From assembly GCF_009363755.1 (NCBI RefSeq), contig NZ_CP045417.1:2480001-2544000 (forward strand): a DNA stretch of 64,000 nucleotides, in the 5' to 3' direction. Under the pieces are notes generated by a model, which had not been told where the DNA came from, did no database searches, and saw only the letters and a list, made by a program, of their open reading frames with translations. Source of the DNA: Halomonas sp. THAF5a. GTDB lineage: Bacteria > Pseudomonadota > Gammaproteobacteria > Pseudomonadales > Halomonadaceae. Both the position numbers and the translations under genes were made by a program. Of this stretch, positions 39,469-47,962 are shown in pieces (position 1 is the stretch's first letter; every line of letters begins with the position of its first letter).

Positions 39469-39887
39469 GGTGTCTCCGCTTGAGGGGTTGCAACGGCCTC
39501 GGTGGCGATGCGCACGTGCCGGATCTCGAGACCGGCGGCCCGATCCAGCGCGCGTACCACGTCGGCATGGGCGGCCCGCCCGTCGGCCTCCACCACGAGG
39601 CCGTGTTCGCGGGCCTGTTCGGCCTGTGCCGCCAGGGCGTCGCCCAGGGTCCCGGCCGTATGGACCCGCTCGCCCAGGCGATACTCGCCCGCCGCGGTGA
39701 CCACCAGCGTCACCGGCGCGGCCTCCATCGGCTGGCCGCTCGCGCTCTCGGGCAGCTCGAGCTCCAGCGCCTGGCGGGTCTCGAAGGTGGTCGAGACCAT
39801 GAAGAAGATGAGCAGCAGGAAGACCACGTCGATCAGCGGCGTGAGGTTGACCTCCACCGGGTCGCGCCGTCGCCGGGGGAATCTCAC
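39465..39887 (-). CDS. ExbD/TolR-family protein
   Basis: Inner-membrane protein of 140 residues. A short cytosolic Arg-rich start (RFPRRRRDPVEVNLTPLIDV) leads into one transmembrane helix bearing the proton-channel Asp (LIDVVFLLLIFFMVSTTF), then a periplasmic domain. It starts at GTG in a GTGA overlap with exbB. It forms a proton-driven stator with the adjacent ExbB-like protein. No tonB or tolA is near; linkage to msbA-lpxK is seen in other gammaproteobacteria too. Confidence 0.9.
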   Translation of the reverse strand: MRFPRRRRDPVEVNLTPLIDVVFLLLIFFMVSTTFETRQALELELPESASGQPMEAAPVTLVVTAAGEYRLGERVHTAGTLGDALAAQAEQAREHGLVVEADGRAAHADVVRALDRAAGLEIRHVRIATEAVATPQAETP

Positions 39888-40597
39888 GACGACCTCACCC
39901 GCGGCGAGTTGCGCCCGTCCGCCTCGCGCCGCTCGTCGTCGCGGGAGGCCGGACGCGCCTCGTCACCGTGGCGCTCGGCCAGGACCAGCTCCCCCGGGTA
40001 GTGGGCGAGGTACTCGACCACCTGGCCGGCCTGCTCCTCCATGCGCACGGTGATGTCCTCGACCCGGCGCTGGAAGTAGCGGTGGAACATCAGCGCGGGA
40101 ATCGCCACGGTCAGGCCGGCCGCGGTGGTCACCAGGGCCCGGGAGATGCCGCCGGCGAGGTCCTCGGTGCGACTCGCCCCGTCGCCGCCGACGATCACCG
40201 CGAACACCTCGATCATGCCCACCACGGTGCCCAGCAGGCCGATCAGCGGCGTGATGGCGGCGATGGTGCCCAGTGGGCTCAGGAAGCGCTCCATGTCGTG
40301 GATCACCGCGGTCGCCGCCTCCTGGAGCCGGGCACGCACCTGCTCATGGCCGAGCCGGGCATTGCGCAGCCCGGCGGCGAGCACGCCGCCCAGCGGCGAG
40401 TGCGCCTCCAGCCAGTAGAGGTTGACCTGTCCCCGCGCCACCAGCTGGCAGACCTCCTGGCCGAGCCCCCGGGGGGCGATGCGGCGTGCGCGCAGGGTCC
40501 AGAGGCGCTCGATGATGATCACCGAGGCCAGCAGCGAGCAGCCCAGCAGCGGCACCATCAGCCAGCCGCCGGCGATCAGGGCATCCATCATGTCCAT
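39884..40597 (-). CDS. ExbB/TolQ-family proton channel protein
   Basis: Membrane protein of 237 residues with three helices: near 10-30 (GGWLMVPLLGCSLLASVIII), near 110-130 (LGTIAAITPLIGLLGTVVGM) and near 160-180 (GISRALVTTAAGLTVAIPAL). The last two match the MotA/TolQ/ExbB channel fold. ATG 40597 is preceded by GGGGAGAA. It couples to the ExbD-like partner; what the stator drives in this operon is unknown. Confidence 0.9.
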   Translation of the reverse strand: MDMMDALIAGGWLMVPLLGCSLLASVIIIERLWTLRARRIAPRGLGQEVCQLVARGQVNLYWLEAHSPLGGVLAAGLRNARLGHEQVRARLQEAATAVIHDMERFLSPLGTIAAITPLIGLLGTVVGMIEVFAVIVGGDGASRTEDLAGGISRALVTTAAGLTVAIPALMFHRYFQRRVEDITVRMEEQAGQVVEYLAHYPGELVLAERHGDEARPASRDDERREADGRNSPRVRSS

Positions 40598-40635
40598 GGC
40601 GTTCTCCCCGGGTGGGGCCGGCCCGCGGGCCGGCA

Positions 40636-42933
40636 TCAGTGGGGCGATTCTAACGCAAGGCAGCCGCCACCGACACCGCCGCGCCGCCAGTCGGAAGACC
40701 GCTCGGCGCGGATCCCCGGGGGCGCGCCGTCGCCGAGCCAGAGGGTCACGGCGCCGTCCTGGGCGGTGTTCCAGAGGCAGCTGCCCACCGCCCGGAAGCG
40801 TCGCACGACGCGGTCCGCCGGATGGCCGAAGGCGTTGTGGCGCGCCGCGCTGAAGATCACGTGGCGCGGGGCCAGGCGCCGCACCAGCGGGAGCCCGGAG
40901 CTGGTGACGCTGCCGTGGTGGCCCGCCACCAGCAGCGTGATCCCCGGCGCCACCTCCCCGAGGAAGCGCCGCTCGGCCTCGCGGCCGACGTCCCCGGTGA
41001 TCAGCAGCCGCTGGGCACCGGCGCGCACCAGCAGGACGCAGGAGCGGTCGTTGGCGGAGAGCCCGGCGGTCTCCGGGGGCGGCCAGAGGATGCGAAAGCG
41101 GACCCCGTCACGCTGCCAGCGATGCCCCGCCGCGCAGGGCCTGGCCGGACGCCCCAGGGCCTCGCCGGGAGGCGCCAGCAGGCGCCCCACCCGGTGCGCC
41201 TCGACGAGGGCCGGCAGCCCGCCGGCATGGTCCTGGTCGGCGTGGCTGACGATGACCTCGTCGAAGCGCTGGCCCGGCGGCCAGAGCCCGGCCAGGGGCA
41301 TGAAGCCCGAGGCGAAGCGCGGCCCGGTGTCATAGAGGACGCGATAGCCGGCGGTGCGCAGCTCGATCAGCTGGCCCTGCCCCACATCGTGGACTCGCAC
41401 CCGCAGCTGCCCCTCGGCAAGCGCCGGCGACGGGGCCGGCAGGCCCGGCGGCACCAGCAGCAGCGACGCCGTGGCCGCCAGGCGCAGGCGCAGCGCGAGT
41501 CCCGGCAGCGCCCACAGGAGGCCCGCCGCCCCCAGCGCCAGGCCGAGGGGCACCACCCACGCCGACGCCGGCTGCCACAGGGGCTGCCAGGCGACCGCCA
41601 TCGCGAGCAGCCCGGCCAGGGCCTCCACCAGCCGGCCGAACAGGCCCCAGCAGAGCGCCGAGAGCGGGGGCAGCCAGGCGGTGAGCCAGCCGAGCAGGCC
41701 GAGCGGCACCATCAGCGTGCTGACCAGGGGCACCGCGACGAGGTTGATCAGCGGCGCCGTGGGGGCCAGCCGGTCGAAGGCGAGCAGCACGGCGGCGCCC
41801 ATCAGCGGCGCCAGCAGCAGCTGGGTGCGCACCAGCGCCCACAGCCAGCCACCGAGGCCCCGCGGACGGGCCCTCCCCTGCCAGATCAGGATCAGCAGCG
41901 CCACGGCGGAAAACGACAGCCAGAGACCGGGCCGCCAGGCCGAGAGCGGGTCGAGGAGCAGCACCAGCCCGAGCGCCAGCCACCAGGCCTGCCAGGGACC
42001 GGGGGCGTGGCGGCCGCTGGCCACCCAGAGCCCCACCAGGGTCATGATCATGGCGCGCAGCGCCGGTGGCTCCAGGCCGGCGAGGCCGGCATAGCCCGCC
42101 GCCGAGGCGGCGGCGACCCACCAGGGCCAGACCGCCAGCCGCCAGGCTCCCGGCGTGACCAGCCGGGCCGCCCCGCGGGCGAGCCACAGGGCGAAGGTCG
42201 CCACCAGCCCGACGTGCAGGCCGGAGATCACCACCAGGTGGGTGGTGCCGCTGGCGTTGAGCAGGTCCCAGTCGGCCCGCTCGAGGCGCTCGCTGGCCCC
42301 CAGGGTCAGCGCCGCCAGCCAGCGCGCCTGGCGCGGCGGCAACGCCTGGGCGTCGAGGTGCGCGAGGGCCTGCCGGCGCAGCGAGGGGCCGGCCTCGACG
42401 AGTCGTGTCGGCAGCGGGTCGCGACGCACATAGCCGCTGGCCTGGATGCCCTCCCGTCGCAGCCAGGCGCCGTAGTCGAAGCCGCCGGGGTTGGCGAACC
42501 CGGATGGCGGACGCAGGCGCGCCGTCAGCGTCCAGCGCTCACCGGGCAACAGCCCAGGCGCCTCATAGAAGGCGAGTCGCACGCGCGACAGGTCGTCACA
42601 GGTCGGCAGGACAGGCTCCGGGGCGCGACACTCGTCGACGGCCATGATCAGGCGCGTGAGCCCGGCGTCGCGATCCACCTCGACCAGGCGCCCTTCCAGG
42701 TGCAGGTCCTGGCGAGTCAGGCCGGGGGCGAGTTCGCCGCCGCGCAGCGTGAGCAGCTGCCCGGCGACCAGGGCCGTCGCCAAGAGCCCCAGGGCGAGGC
42801 GCGGACGGCGCCCTGCCAGGGCCGCCAGGCAGGCCAGGGCGAGCAGCTCGGCGCTGCCCGGTGCGGCAAGTTGGCCTCCCAGCACGCCGAGGAGCACGGC
42901 GAGCGCCAGGGGCAGGGCCAGACCCAGCGGCAT
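40636..42933 (-). CDS. comEC: DNA internalization channel ComEC/Rec2
   Basis: Competence protein of 765 residues proposed to pass single-stranded DNA through the inner membrane. N-terminal membrane segments, an OB-fold region (about 50-160), a central competence domain with many helices (about 190-500) beginning LNASGTTHLVVISGLHVGL, and a C-terminal metallo-beta-lactamase domain with SHADQDHAGGLPAL and AGHHGSVTSSGLP. All three parts are intact, so natural transformation is possible, but no ComEA or other uptake gene is in the window. It lies 38 bases before exbB. Confidence 0.93.
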   Translation of the reverse strand: MPLGLALPLALAVLLGVLGGQLAAPGSAELLALACLAALAGRRPRLALGLLATALVAGQLLTLRGGELAPGLTRQDLHLEGRLVEVDRDAGLTRLIMAVDECRAPEPVLPTCDDLSRVRLAFYEAPGLLPGERWTLTARLRPPSGFANPGGFDYGAWLRREGIQASGYVRRDPLPTRLVEAGPSLRRQALAHLDAQALPPRQARWLAALTLGASERLERADWDLLNASGTTHLVVISGLHVGLVATFALWLARGAARLVTPGAWRLAVWPWWVAAASAAGYAGLAGLEPPALRAMIMTLVGLWVASGRHAPGPWQAWWLALGLVLLLDPLSAWRPGLWLSFSAVALLILIWQGRARPRGLGGWLWALVRTQLLLAPLMGAAVLLAFDRLAPTAPLINLVAVPLVSTLMVPLGLLGWLTAWLPPLSALCWGLFGRLVEALAGLLAMAVAWQPLWQPASAWVVPLGLALGAAGLLWALPGLALRLRLAATASLLLVPPGLPAPSPALAEGQLRVRVHDVGQGQLIELRTAGYRVLYDTGPRFASGFMPLAGLWPPGQRFDEVIVSHADQDHAGGLPALVEAHRVGRLLAPPGEALGRPARPCAAGHRWQRDGVRFRILWPPPETAGLSANDRSCVLLVRAGAQRLLITGDVGREAERRFLGEVAPGITLLVAGHHGSVTSSGLPLVRRLAPRHVIFSAARHNAFGHPADRVVRRFRAVGSCLWNTAQDGAVTLWLGDGAPPGIRAERSSDWRRGGVGGGCLALESPH

Positions 42934-43055
42934 GATGTCGTCCCTGAACGGCGAGCGGGCGCCCCGACCTCCATCGCGCCGGCGAGACGCATCATGGCGA
43001 GGCGGGCGACTTCTATGGATAATAGCCCGGGTTTCGACGCCGCGAGCTCGTCTTC

Positions 43056-43598
43056 ATGCCGCGCAGACTCCTGCAGCGCTACCTGCCCCATCCCGATGCC
43101 CTCCGGCGCCGGCGCTCCCTGCGCATGGTCGGCCACCTGATCGGCAATCCCTCGCTGTGGGTGCTGACGCGTCGCAGCGTGGCCAACGCCTTCTCCGTGG
43201 GGCTGTTCAGCGCCCTGCTGCCGATCCCCTTCCAGATGCTGGTGGCCGCCCTGGGCGCCTGGATGGCGCGCTGCAACCTGCCGCTGTCGATCGGCCTCGT
43301 CTGGATCACCAACCCGCTGACCATGCCGCTGATCTTCTTCGGCAACTATCGCCTGGGCGCCTGGCTGCTGGACACGCCGGCCCGCCCGGCGCCGGAGAGG
43401 CTCTCCACCCAGTGGATCGCCGAGCAGCTGGGGGAGATCCTGCCGGCGCTGGCGCTCGGGTCGCTGGTGGCGGCGGTGGTCACCGCCGCGCTGGCCAACC
43501 TGGCGATCCGCCTGATCTGGCGCTGGCAGGTGTCACGTAGCTGGCGCCAGCGCACCCGCCGGCGGCGCCGCTCGCGCGAGGCCGCCCAGGACCCGTGA
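43056..43598 (+). CDS. DUF2062 membrane protein
   Basis: Protein of 180 residues, family DUF2062. MPRRLLQRYLPHPDALRRR opens it, and SVGLFSALLPIPFQMLVAALGAWMAR and WITNPLTMPLIFFGNYRLG are the family's membrane-embedded stretches (given in pieces here). A basic tail follows. Two to three membrane helices are expected. It stands alone on the + strand between comEC and lolD. Function unknown; neighbours of DUF2062 genes in other gammaproteobacteria also include comEC and lolCDE. Confidence 0.85.
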   Translation: MPRRLLQRYLPHPDALRRRRSLRMVGHLIGNPSLWVLTRRSVANAFSVGLFSALLPIPFQMLVAALGAWMARCNLPLSIGLVWITNPLTMPLIFFGNYRLGAWLLDTPARPAPERLSTQWIAEQLGEILPALALGSLVAAVVTAALANLAIRLIWRWQVSRSWRQRTRRRRRSREAAQDP

Positions 43599-43608
43599 TC
43601 CCGAACGC

Positions 43609-43638
43609 CAGCGGCCGGCGCCATGGCGCCGGCCGCTG
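43609..43638. terminator. Palindromic hairpin between the DUF2062 gene and lolD
   Basis: CAGCGGCCGGCGCC and its exact complement flank a two-base AT centre (14-base arms). It is 10 bases past the DUF2062 stop and 23 past the convergent lolD stop. No T-run; likely a two-way terminator. Confidence 0.7.
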
Positions 43639-43661
43639 CTGCACTGCCTGACGGGATGCGT

Positions 43662-44399
43662 TCAGGCGCCGGGCGGCGCCTCGACCAGGCGCCCGCCGTC
43701 AAGCTTGAGCACCCGATCCTGGTGAGCGGCAAGGCCCGGATCGTGGGTGACGATCACGAAGGCGCAGGCGGCGCTGGCCGCCAGCTCGTCCATCAGCGCC
43801 AGGATGCTCGCCGCGGTGGTCTGGTCGAGGTTGCCGGTGGGTTCGTCCATCAGCATCAGGCTCGGGTCGGTGACCAGCCCCCGGGCGATGGCCACCCGCT
43901 GGCGCTCGCCCCCGGAGAGCTCGCCCGGCTTGTGATCGGCCCGCTCGGCCATGCCGACGCGCTCCAGCAGCTCCCGGGCGCGCGCCTCGGCCTGGCGCTT
44001 GCGCTGGCCGCGCACGATCAGCGGCAGGGCCGCGTTCTCCAGCGCCGTGAACTCCGCCAGCAGGTGGTGGAACTGGTAGACGAAGCCGATGTGGCGGTTG
44101 CGAAAGCGCCCCAGGTCGGCGTCGTTGAGCGAGCGCAGCGACTCGCCGGCGATGCTCACCTCGCCGCGGCTGGGCTGGTCCAGTCCGCCGAGCAGGTTCA
44201 AGAGCGTGGTCTTGCCGGAGCCGGAGCTGCCGACCACGGCGACCCGCTCGCCGGCCTGCACCCGCATCTCCAGGCCGTCGAGCACGGTCAGATCCCGCGG
44301 CCCCTCGCGATAGACCCGAGTCAGGTCCCGACACTCGAGCATCACCCGCCCGGCTCGGCCGGGGGCACCGGATCGGGGCGTCATGGCCGTGTCACTCAT
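43662..44399 (-). CDS. lolD: Lipoprotein-releasing system ATP-binding protein LolD
   Basis: ATPase of 245 residues that powers extraction of outer-membrane lipoproteins from the inner membrane. Walker A GSSGSGKTTLLNLLGGLD near residue 56, the Lol-specific region around YQFHHLLAEFTALENAALPL, signature LSGGERQRVAIARGL near 160, Walker B LMLMDEPTGNLD near 182. It overlaps the permease gene by eight bases. Only one permease gene is adjacent. Confidence 0.94.
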   Translation of the reverse strand: MSDTAMTPRSGAPGRAGRVMLECRDLTRVYREGPRDLTVLDGLEMRVQAGERVAVVGSSGSGKTTLLNLLGGLDQPSRGEVSIAGESLRSLNDADLGRFRNRHIGFVYQFHHLLAEFTALENAALPLIVRGQRKRQAEARARELLERVGMAERADHKPGELSGGERQRVAIARGLVTDPSLMLMDEPTGNLDQTTAASILALMDELAASAACAFVIVTHDPGLAAHQDRVLKLDGGRLVEAPPGA

Positions 44400-45633
44400 A
44401 GCGCAGTACCTCGGCAGGCTGGACCCGCGCGGCCCGCCAGGCCGGATAGAGGGTCGAGAGGAAGGTCAGGATGAAGGCCGCGGCGACGATGTTGCGCACG
44501 TCGGACCAGATCAGTCGCGACGGCAGCTCGCTGATGAAGTAGACGCCGGCATCGAGGAAGTGGATGCCGAAGGTGCTCTCCACCCAGCCGATCAGGTCGG
44601 AGACGGTGAGCGCCAGCAGCACGCCCAGGGTGACGCCGACCAGGATGCCGATCACCCCGATCGCCAGCCCCTGGACGATGAAGATGCCCATGATCGAGCG
44701 CGGGGTGGCGCCGATGGTGCGCAGGATGGCGATGTCGGCGCGCTTGTCGGTGACCACCATCACCAGGGTGGAGACGATGTTGAAGGCCGCCACGGCGATG
44801 ATCACCGTCAGCAGCAGCGCGATCATGCGCTTCTCCATCTGGATCGCCTGGAACAGGTTGCCATGGGAGTAGGTCCAGTCGAGCCCCCGGTAGCCGGCGC
44901 CGAGCTCGTCGATGATGGCGCGGGTCTCGCTGCCGGCGGCGAAGAGGTCGTCGAGCTCCAGGCGCAGGCCGCCCACGGCGTCGCCCAGCCGCGCCAGGGT
45001 CTGCATGTCCTCGATATGGGCGTAGGCCAGGGCGGCATCCAGGTCGGCGCCGACGCTGAAGATGCCGCTGACCGTGAAGCGCTTGAGCCGGGGAAAGACC
45101 CCGGCCGGCGTGATCGAGGCCTCGGGCACCAGCAGGGTGACGCGATCGCCTACCCCGACGCCGAGGCGGCGGGCCAGGATCGAGCCCAGCACCACGTTCC
45201 ACTCGCCGGCCTCGAGGTCGTCGAGGCGGCCCTGGCGCATGTGCTCGTCGACGATCGACACGCGGCTCTCCCAGGCGGGATCGATGCCGTTGACCATGGC
45301 GCCCTCGTTGCGGCCGCCCACCGAGAACATGCCCTGCTGCTCCACGTAGGGGGCGGCACCGACCACCCGCTCGCGCTCGACGAGGCGCTCGGCCAGGGGC
45401 TGCCAGTCGGTGAGTCCGCCCGGCGACTCGATCTTGGTGTGCGGCACCATGCCGAGCACCCGGGTGCGCAGCTCGTGATCGAAGCCGTTCATCACGGAGA
45501 GCACCAGGATGAGCACCGCGACCCCGAGCATGAGGCCCAGCATGGAGGTCAGCGAGATAAAGGAGATGAAGTGGTTGCGACGCTTGGCCCGCACGTAGCG
45601 CAACCCGATCAGGATGGGGAGACGGTCGAGCAT
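44392..45633 (-). CDS. lolC: Lipoprotein-releasing system permease (LolC/LolE/LolF family)
   Basis: Permease of 413 residues with the MacB-like topology: one helix near 22-50 (SLTSMLGLMLGVAVLILVLS), a large periplasmic domain (about 50-265), and three C-terminal helices starting at IALLLTVIIAVAAFNIVSTL. The early VMNGFDHELRTRVLGMVPH is typical of LolC/E. E. coli has lolC-lolD-lolE, but here no second permease flanks lolD, since aguA is upstream and the DUF2062 gene downstream. A homodimeric LolF-type arrangement, as described in some other gammaproteobacteria, is therefore possible. Confidence 0.9.
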   Translation of the reverse strand: MLDRLPILIGLRYVRAKRRNHFISFISLTSMLGLMLGVAVLILVLSVMNGFDHELRTRVLGMVPHTKIESPGGLTDWQPLAERLVERERVVGAAPYVEQQGMFSVGGRNEGAMVNGIDPAWESRVSIVDEHMRQGRLDDLEAGEWNVVLGSILARRLGVGVGDRVTLLVPEASITPAGVFPRLKRFTVSGIFSVGADLDAALAYAHIEDMQTLARLGDAVGGLRLELDDLFAAGSETRAIIDELGAGYRGLDWTYSHGNLFQAIQMEKRMIALLLTVIIAVAAFNIVSTLVMVVTDKRADIAILRTIGATPRSIMGIFIVQGLAIGVIGILVGVTLGVLLALTVSDLIGWVESTFGIHFLDAGVYFISELPSRLIWSDVRNIVAAAFILTFLSTLYPAWRAARVQPAEVLRYE

Positions 45634-45712
45634 GAGAACGTTCCTTGTCGGCGGGCGCCCATGGTACGGTTTTTTGCCCGCGCCTGCATCGCCGCCGGCG
45701 GGCGCTTGCGCG

Positions 45713-45725
45713 ATGATTGCATCAT
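45713..45725. promoter_or_regulatory. Short dyad upstream of aguA
   Basis: ATGAT-TGC-ATCAT is a perfect five-base inverted repeat with a three-base centre, 52 bases before the aguA ATG in the lolC-aguA divergent gap. Size and position suit an operator or the edge of a promoter. No regulator gene is adjacent. Confidence 0.25.
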
Positions 45726-45776
45726 TGGCGACGGCGGCCTACATTGCGCCGTCACGCCCCGCACGAGACTCGTCCC

Positions 45777-46832
45777 ATGGCCCATCGCCTGCTTCCCGAA
45801 TGGCATCCCCAGGATGCTGTGCAACTCACCTGGCCCGGCCCCGACAGCGACTGGGCGCCCCTGCTCGAGCGCATCGAGGCGACCCTGGAGGCCATGGTGG
45901 TGGCCATCACCCGTTACCAGGCCGTGCTGATCGCCGTGCCGGACGCGGCCACCCGCGTTCACCTGTCCCGGCGCTTCGCCTGCCTGGGCGTCGACCCGGC
46001 CCGCCTGCGGCTGATGGTCGCCCCGTCCGACGACACCTGGGCGCGGGACCACGGCCCGCTCGCCGTGGCCGAGGACGACGCGCCGCGGCTGCTCGACTAC
46101 GTCTTCACCGGCTGGGGCGGCAAGTACGAGGCCGCCCGGGACAACACCCTGACCCGGCGCCTGGCCGAGGCCGGCGCCTTCGCCTGCCCGCTCACCTCGC
46201 ACGACCTGGTCCTGGAGGGCGGCGCCATCGAGACCGACGGCGAGGGCACCCTGCTGACCACCGAGGCCTGCCTGCTCAACCCCAACCGCAACCCCGGGCT
46301 CGACCGGGCGGCCATGGAGGCACGCCTGAGGAAGGAGCTCGGCGTCACACGGGTGCTGTGGCTGGCCCACGGCCACCTGGAGGGCGACGACACCGACAGC
46401 CATGTCGACACCCTGGTGCGCTTCTGCGACCCGGGCACCCTCGCCTACGTGCGCTGCGACGATCCGGCCGACCCCCACTACCCGGCGCTCGCCGCCATGG
46501 AGGCGGAGCTCAAGGCCCTGCGCCGCGCCGACGGCGCGCCCTACCGGCTGGTGCCGCTGCCCTGGCCGCGCGCCTGCCATGACCCGGTGGACGGCCATCG
46601 CCTGCCGGCCACCTACGCCAACTTCCTGATCATCAACGGCGCCGTGCTGGTGCCGACCTACGGCGACGCCGCCGACAGCCGGGCGCTGGCCGCCCTGGCC
46701 GGCGCCTTTCCGGGCCGCGACATCGTGCCCATCGACTGCCTGAGCGTGATTCGCCAGCACGGCAGCCTGCACTGCCTGACCATGCAGCTGCCCCGCGGCA
46801 GCCTGGGGACCGAGCCGGCTGCCAAGGCTTGA
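45777..46832 (+). CDS. aguA: Agmatine deiminase
   Basis: Hydrolyses agmatine to N-carbamoylputrescine and ammonia (351 residues, peptidylarginine-deiminase fold). Guanidine-binding residues fall in DDTWARDHGP near 85 and LEGGAIETDGEG near 147; the catalytic His in DDTDSHVDTLVRF near 207; and the nucleophile Cys in GSLHCLTMQLPRG near 335. ATG 45777 gives the family start AHRLLPEWHPQ; upstream frame is not conserved. Followed 142 bases later by aguB, completing the two-step route to putrescine. Confidence 0.94.
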   Translation: MAHRLLPEWHPQDAVQLTWPGPDSDWAPLLERIEATLEAMVVAITRYQAVLIAVPDAATRVHLSRRFACLGVDPARLRLMVAPSDDTWARDHGPLAVAEDDAPRLLDYVFTGWGGKYEAARDNTLTRRLAEAGAFACPLTSHDLVLEGGAIETDGEGTLLTTEACLLNPNRNPGLDRAAMEARLRKELGVTRVLWLAHGHLEGDDTDSHVDTLVRFCDPGTLAYVRCDDPADPHYPALAAMEAELKALRRADGAPYRLVPLPWPRACHDPVDGHRLPATYANFLIINGAVLVPTYGDAADSRALAALAGAFPGRDIVPIDCLSVIRQHGSLHCLTMQLPRGSLGTEPAAKA

Positions 46833-46974
46833 AACGCGAGGCACCGGGGACAGGCCGCAGAGGGGGCCGACGCCAGGGAACGGCGTCGGTAGCGGACAGG
46901 GAAGCCGTCATCGCGCCCCTCGGCAAGCGGTCGCCGCATCCGCCTCGAGACATATCCAACGTGGAGAGTTCACC

Positions 46975-47877
46975 ATGTCCCGTCATCTGAAGGTCGGCCT
47001 GGTCCAGCAGCCCGCCTGGCCCGACAAGGCCGAAAGCCTCGCCGAGAGCGAGGCCGGCATCCGCGAGCTGGCCGCCGCCGGCGCCCAGCTGGTGATGCTC
47101 CAGGAGCTTCACGCCACCCACTACTTCTGCCAGACCGAGGACACCGACGTCTTCGACCTGGCCGAGCCCCTGGACGGGCCGACCGGCACCCGGCTGGCGG
47201 CGCTCGCCAGGGAGCTCGACATCGTGCTGGTGGGCTCGCTGTTCGAGCGCCGCGCGCCCGGCCTCTACCACAATACCGCCGTGGTCTATGACCGCGATCG
47301 CGGCCGGGTGGGCCACTACCGCAAGATGCATATTCCCGACGACCCGGGCTTCTACGAGAAGTTCTACTTCACCCCCGGCGACCAGGACCCGGACCGCGAC
47401 CAGGGCTTCACCCCCATCGACACCTCGTTGGGTCGGCTCGGCGTGCTGGTGTGCTGGGACCAGTGGTACCCGGAGGCGGCGCGGCTGATGGCGCTGGCGG
47501 GCGCAGAACTGCTGCTCTACCCCACCGCCATCGGCTGGCATCCGCCGGATGACGCCCCGGAGAAGCAGCGCCAGAAGGAGGCCTGGACCCTGATCCAGCG
47601 CAGCCACGGCGTGGCCAATGGCCTGCCGGTGATCGTCGCCAACCGGGTCGGCCACGAGGCGGATCCCTCCGGGGCCACGCCGGGCATCGACTTCTGGGGC
47701 GGCAGCTTCATCTGCGGCCCCCAGGGCGAGCTGCTGGCCCATGCCGGCGAGGAGGCCGAGCGCATGCTGGTGACGCTGGACATGGCGCGCAGCGAGGAGG
47801 TGCGACGCATCTGGCCCTACCTGCGGGATCGGCGCGTCGACGCCTACGGGGACCTCGTGCGCCGCTACCGCGACTGA
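46975..47877 (+). CDS. aguB: N-carbamoylputrescine amidase
   Basis: Nitrilase-family enzyme of 300 residues converting N-carbamoylputrescine to putrescine, CO2 and ammonia. The Glu-Lys-Cys triad is visible: Glu in MLQELHATHYF near 43, Lys in HYRKMHIPDD near 118, Cys in GVLVCWDQWYPEAARL near 155. GGAGAG sits at the right distance before ATG. The 142-base gap from aguA holds nothing else recognisable; the two genes are likely co-transcribed. Confidence 0.95.
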   Translation: MSRHLKVGLVQQPAWPDKAESLAESEAGIRELAAAGAQLVMLQELHATHYFCQTEDTDVFDLAEPLDGPTGTRLAALARELDIVLVGSLFERRAPGLYHNTAVVYDRDRGRVGHYRKMHIPDDPGFYEKFYFTPGDQDPDRDQGFTPIDTSLGRLGVLVCWDQWYPEAARLMALAGAELLLYPTAIGWHPPDDAPEKQRQKEAWTLIQRSHGVANGLPVIVANRVGHEADPSGATPGIDFWGGSFICGPQGELLAHAGEEAERMLVTLDMARSEEVRRIWPYLRDRRVDAYGDLVRRYRD

Positions 47878-47897
47878 CGCCCGCCCGAGGCACCGAC

Positions 47898-47940
47898 GCG
47901 AAACGCCCCCGACGGCCAGGCCGTCGGGGGCGTTTCGCTT
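47898..47940. terminator. Terminator after aguB
   Basis: A 20-base near-perfect palindromic stem (GCGAAACGCCCCCGACGGCC and complement) closes on a minimal loop and is followed by TT on the + strand. It begins 21 bases after the aguB stop and ends 23 bases from the convergent mutT-thiE stop, so it can serve both. Confidence 0.82.
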
Positions 47941-47962
47941 GCACCGTCATCCCGGGCGGGAG

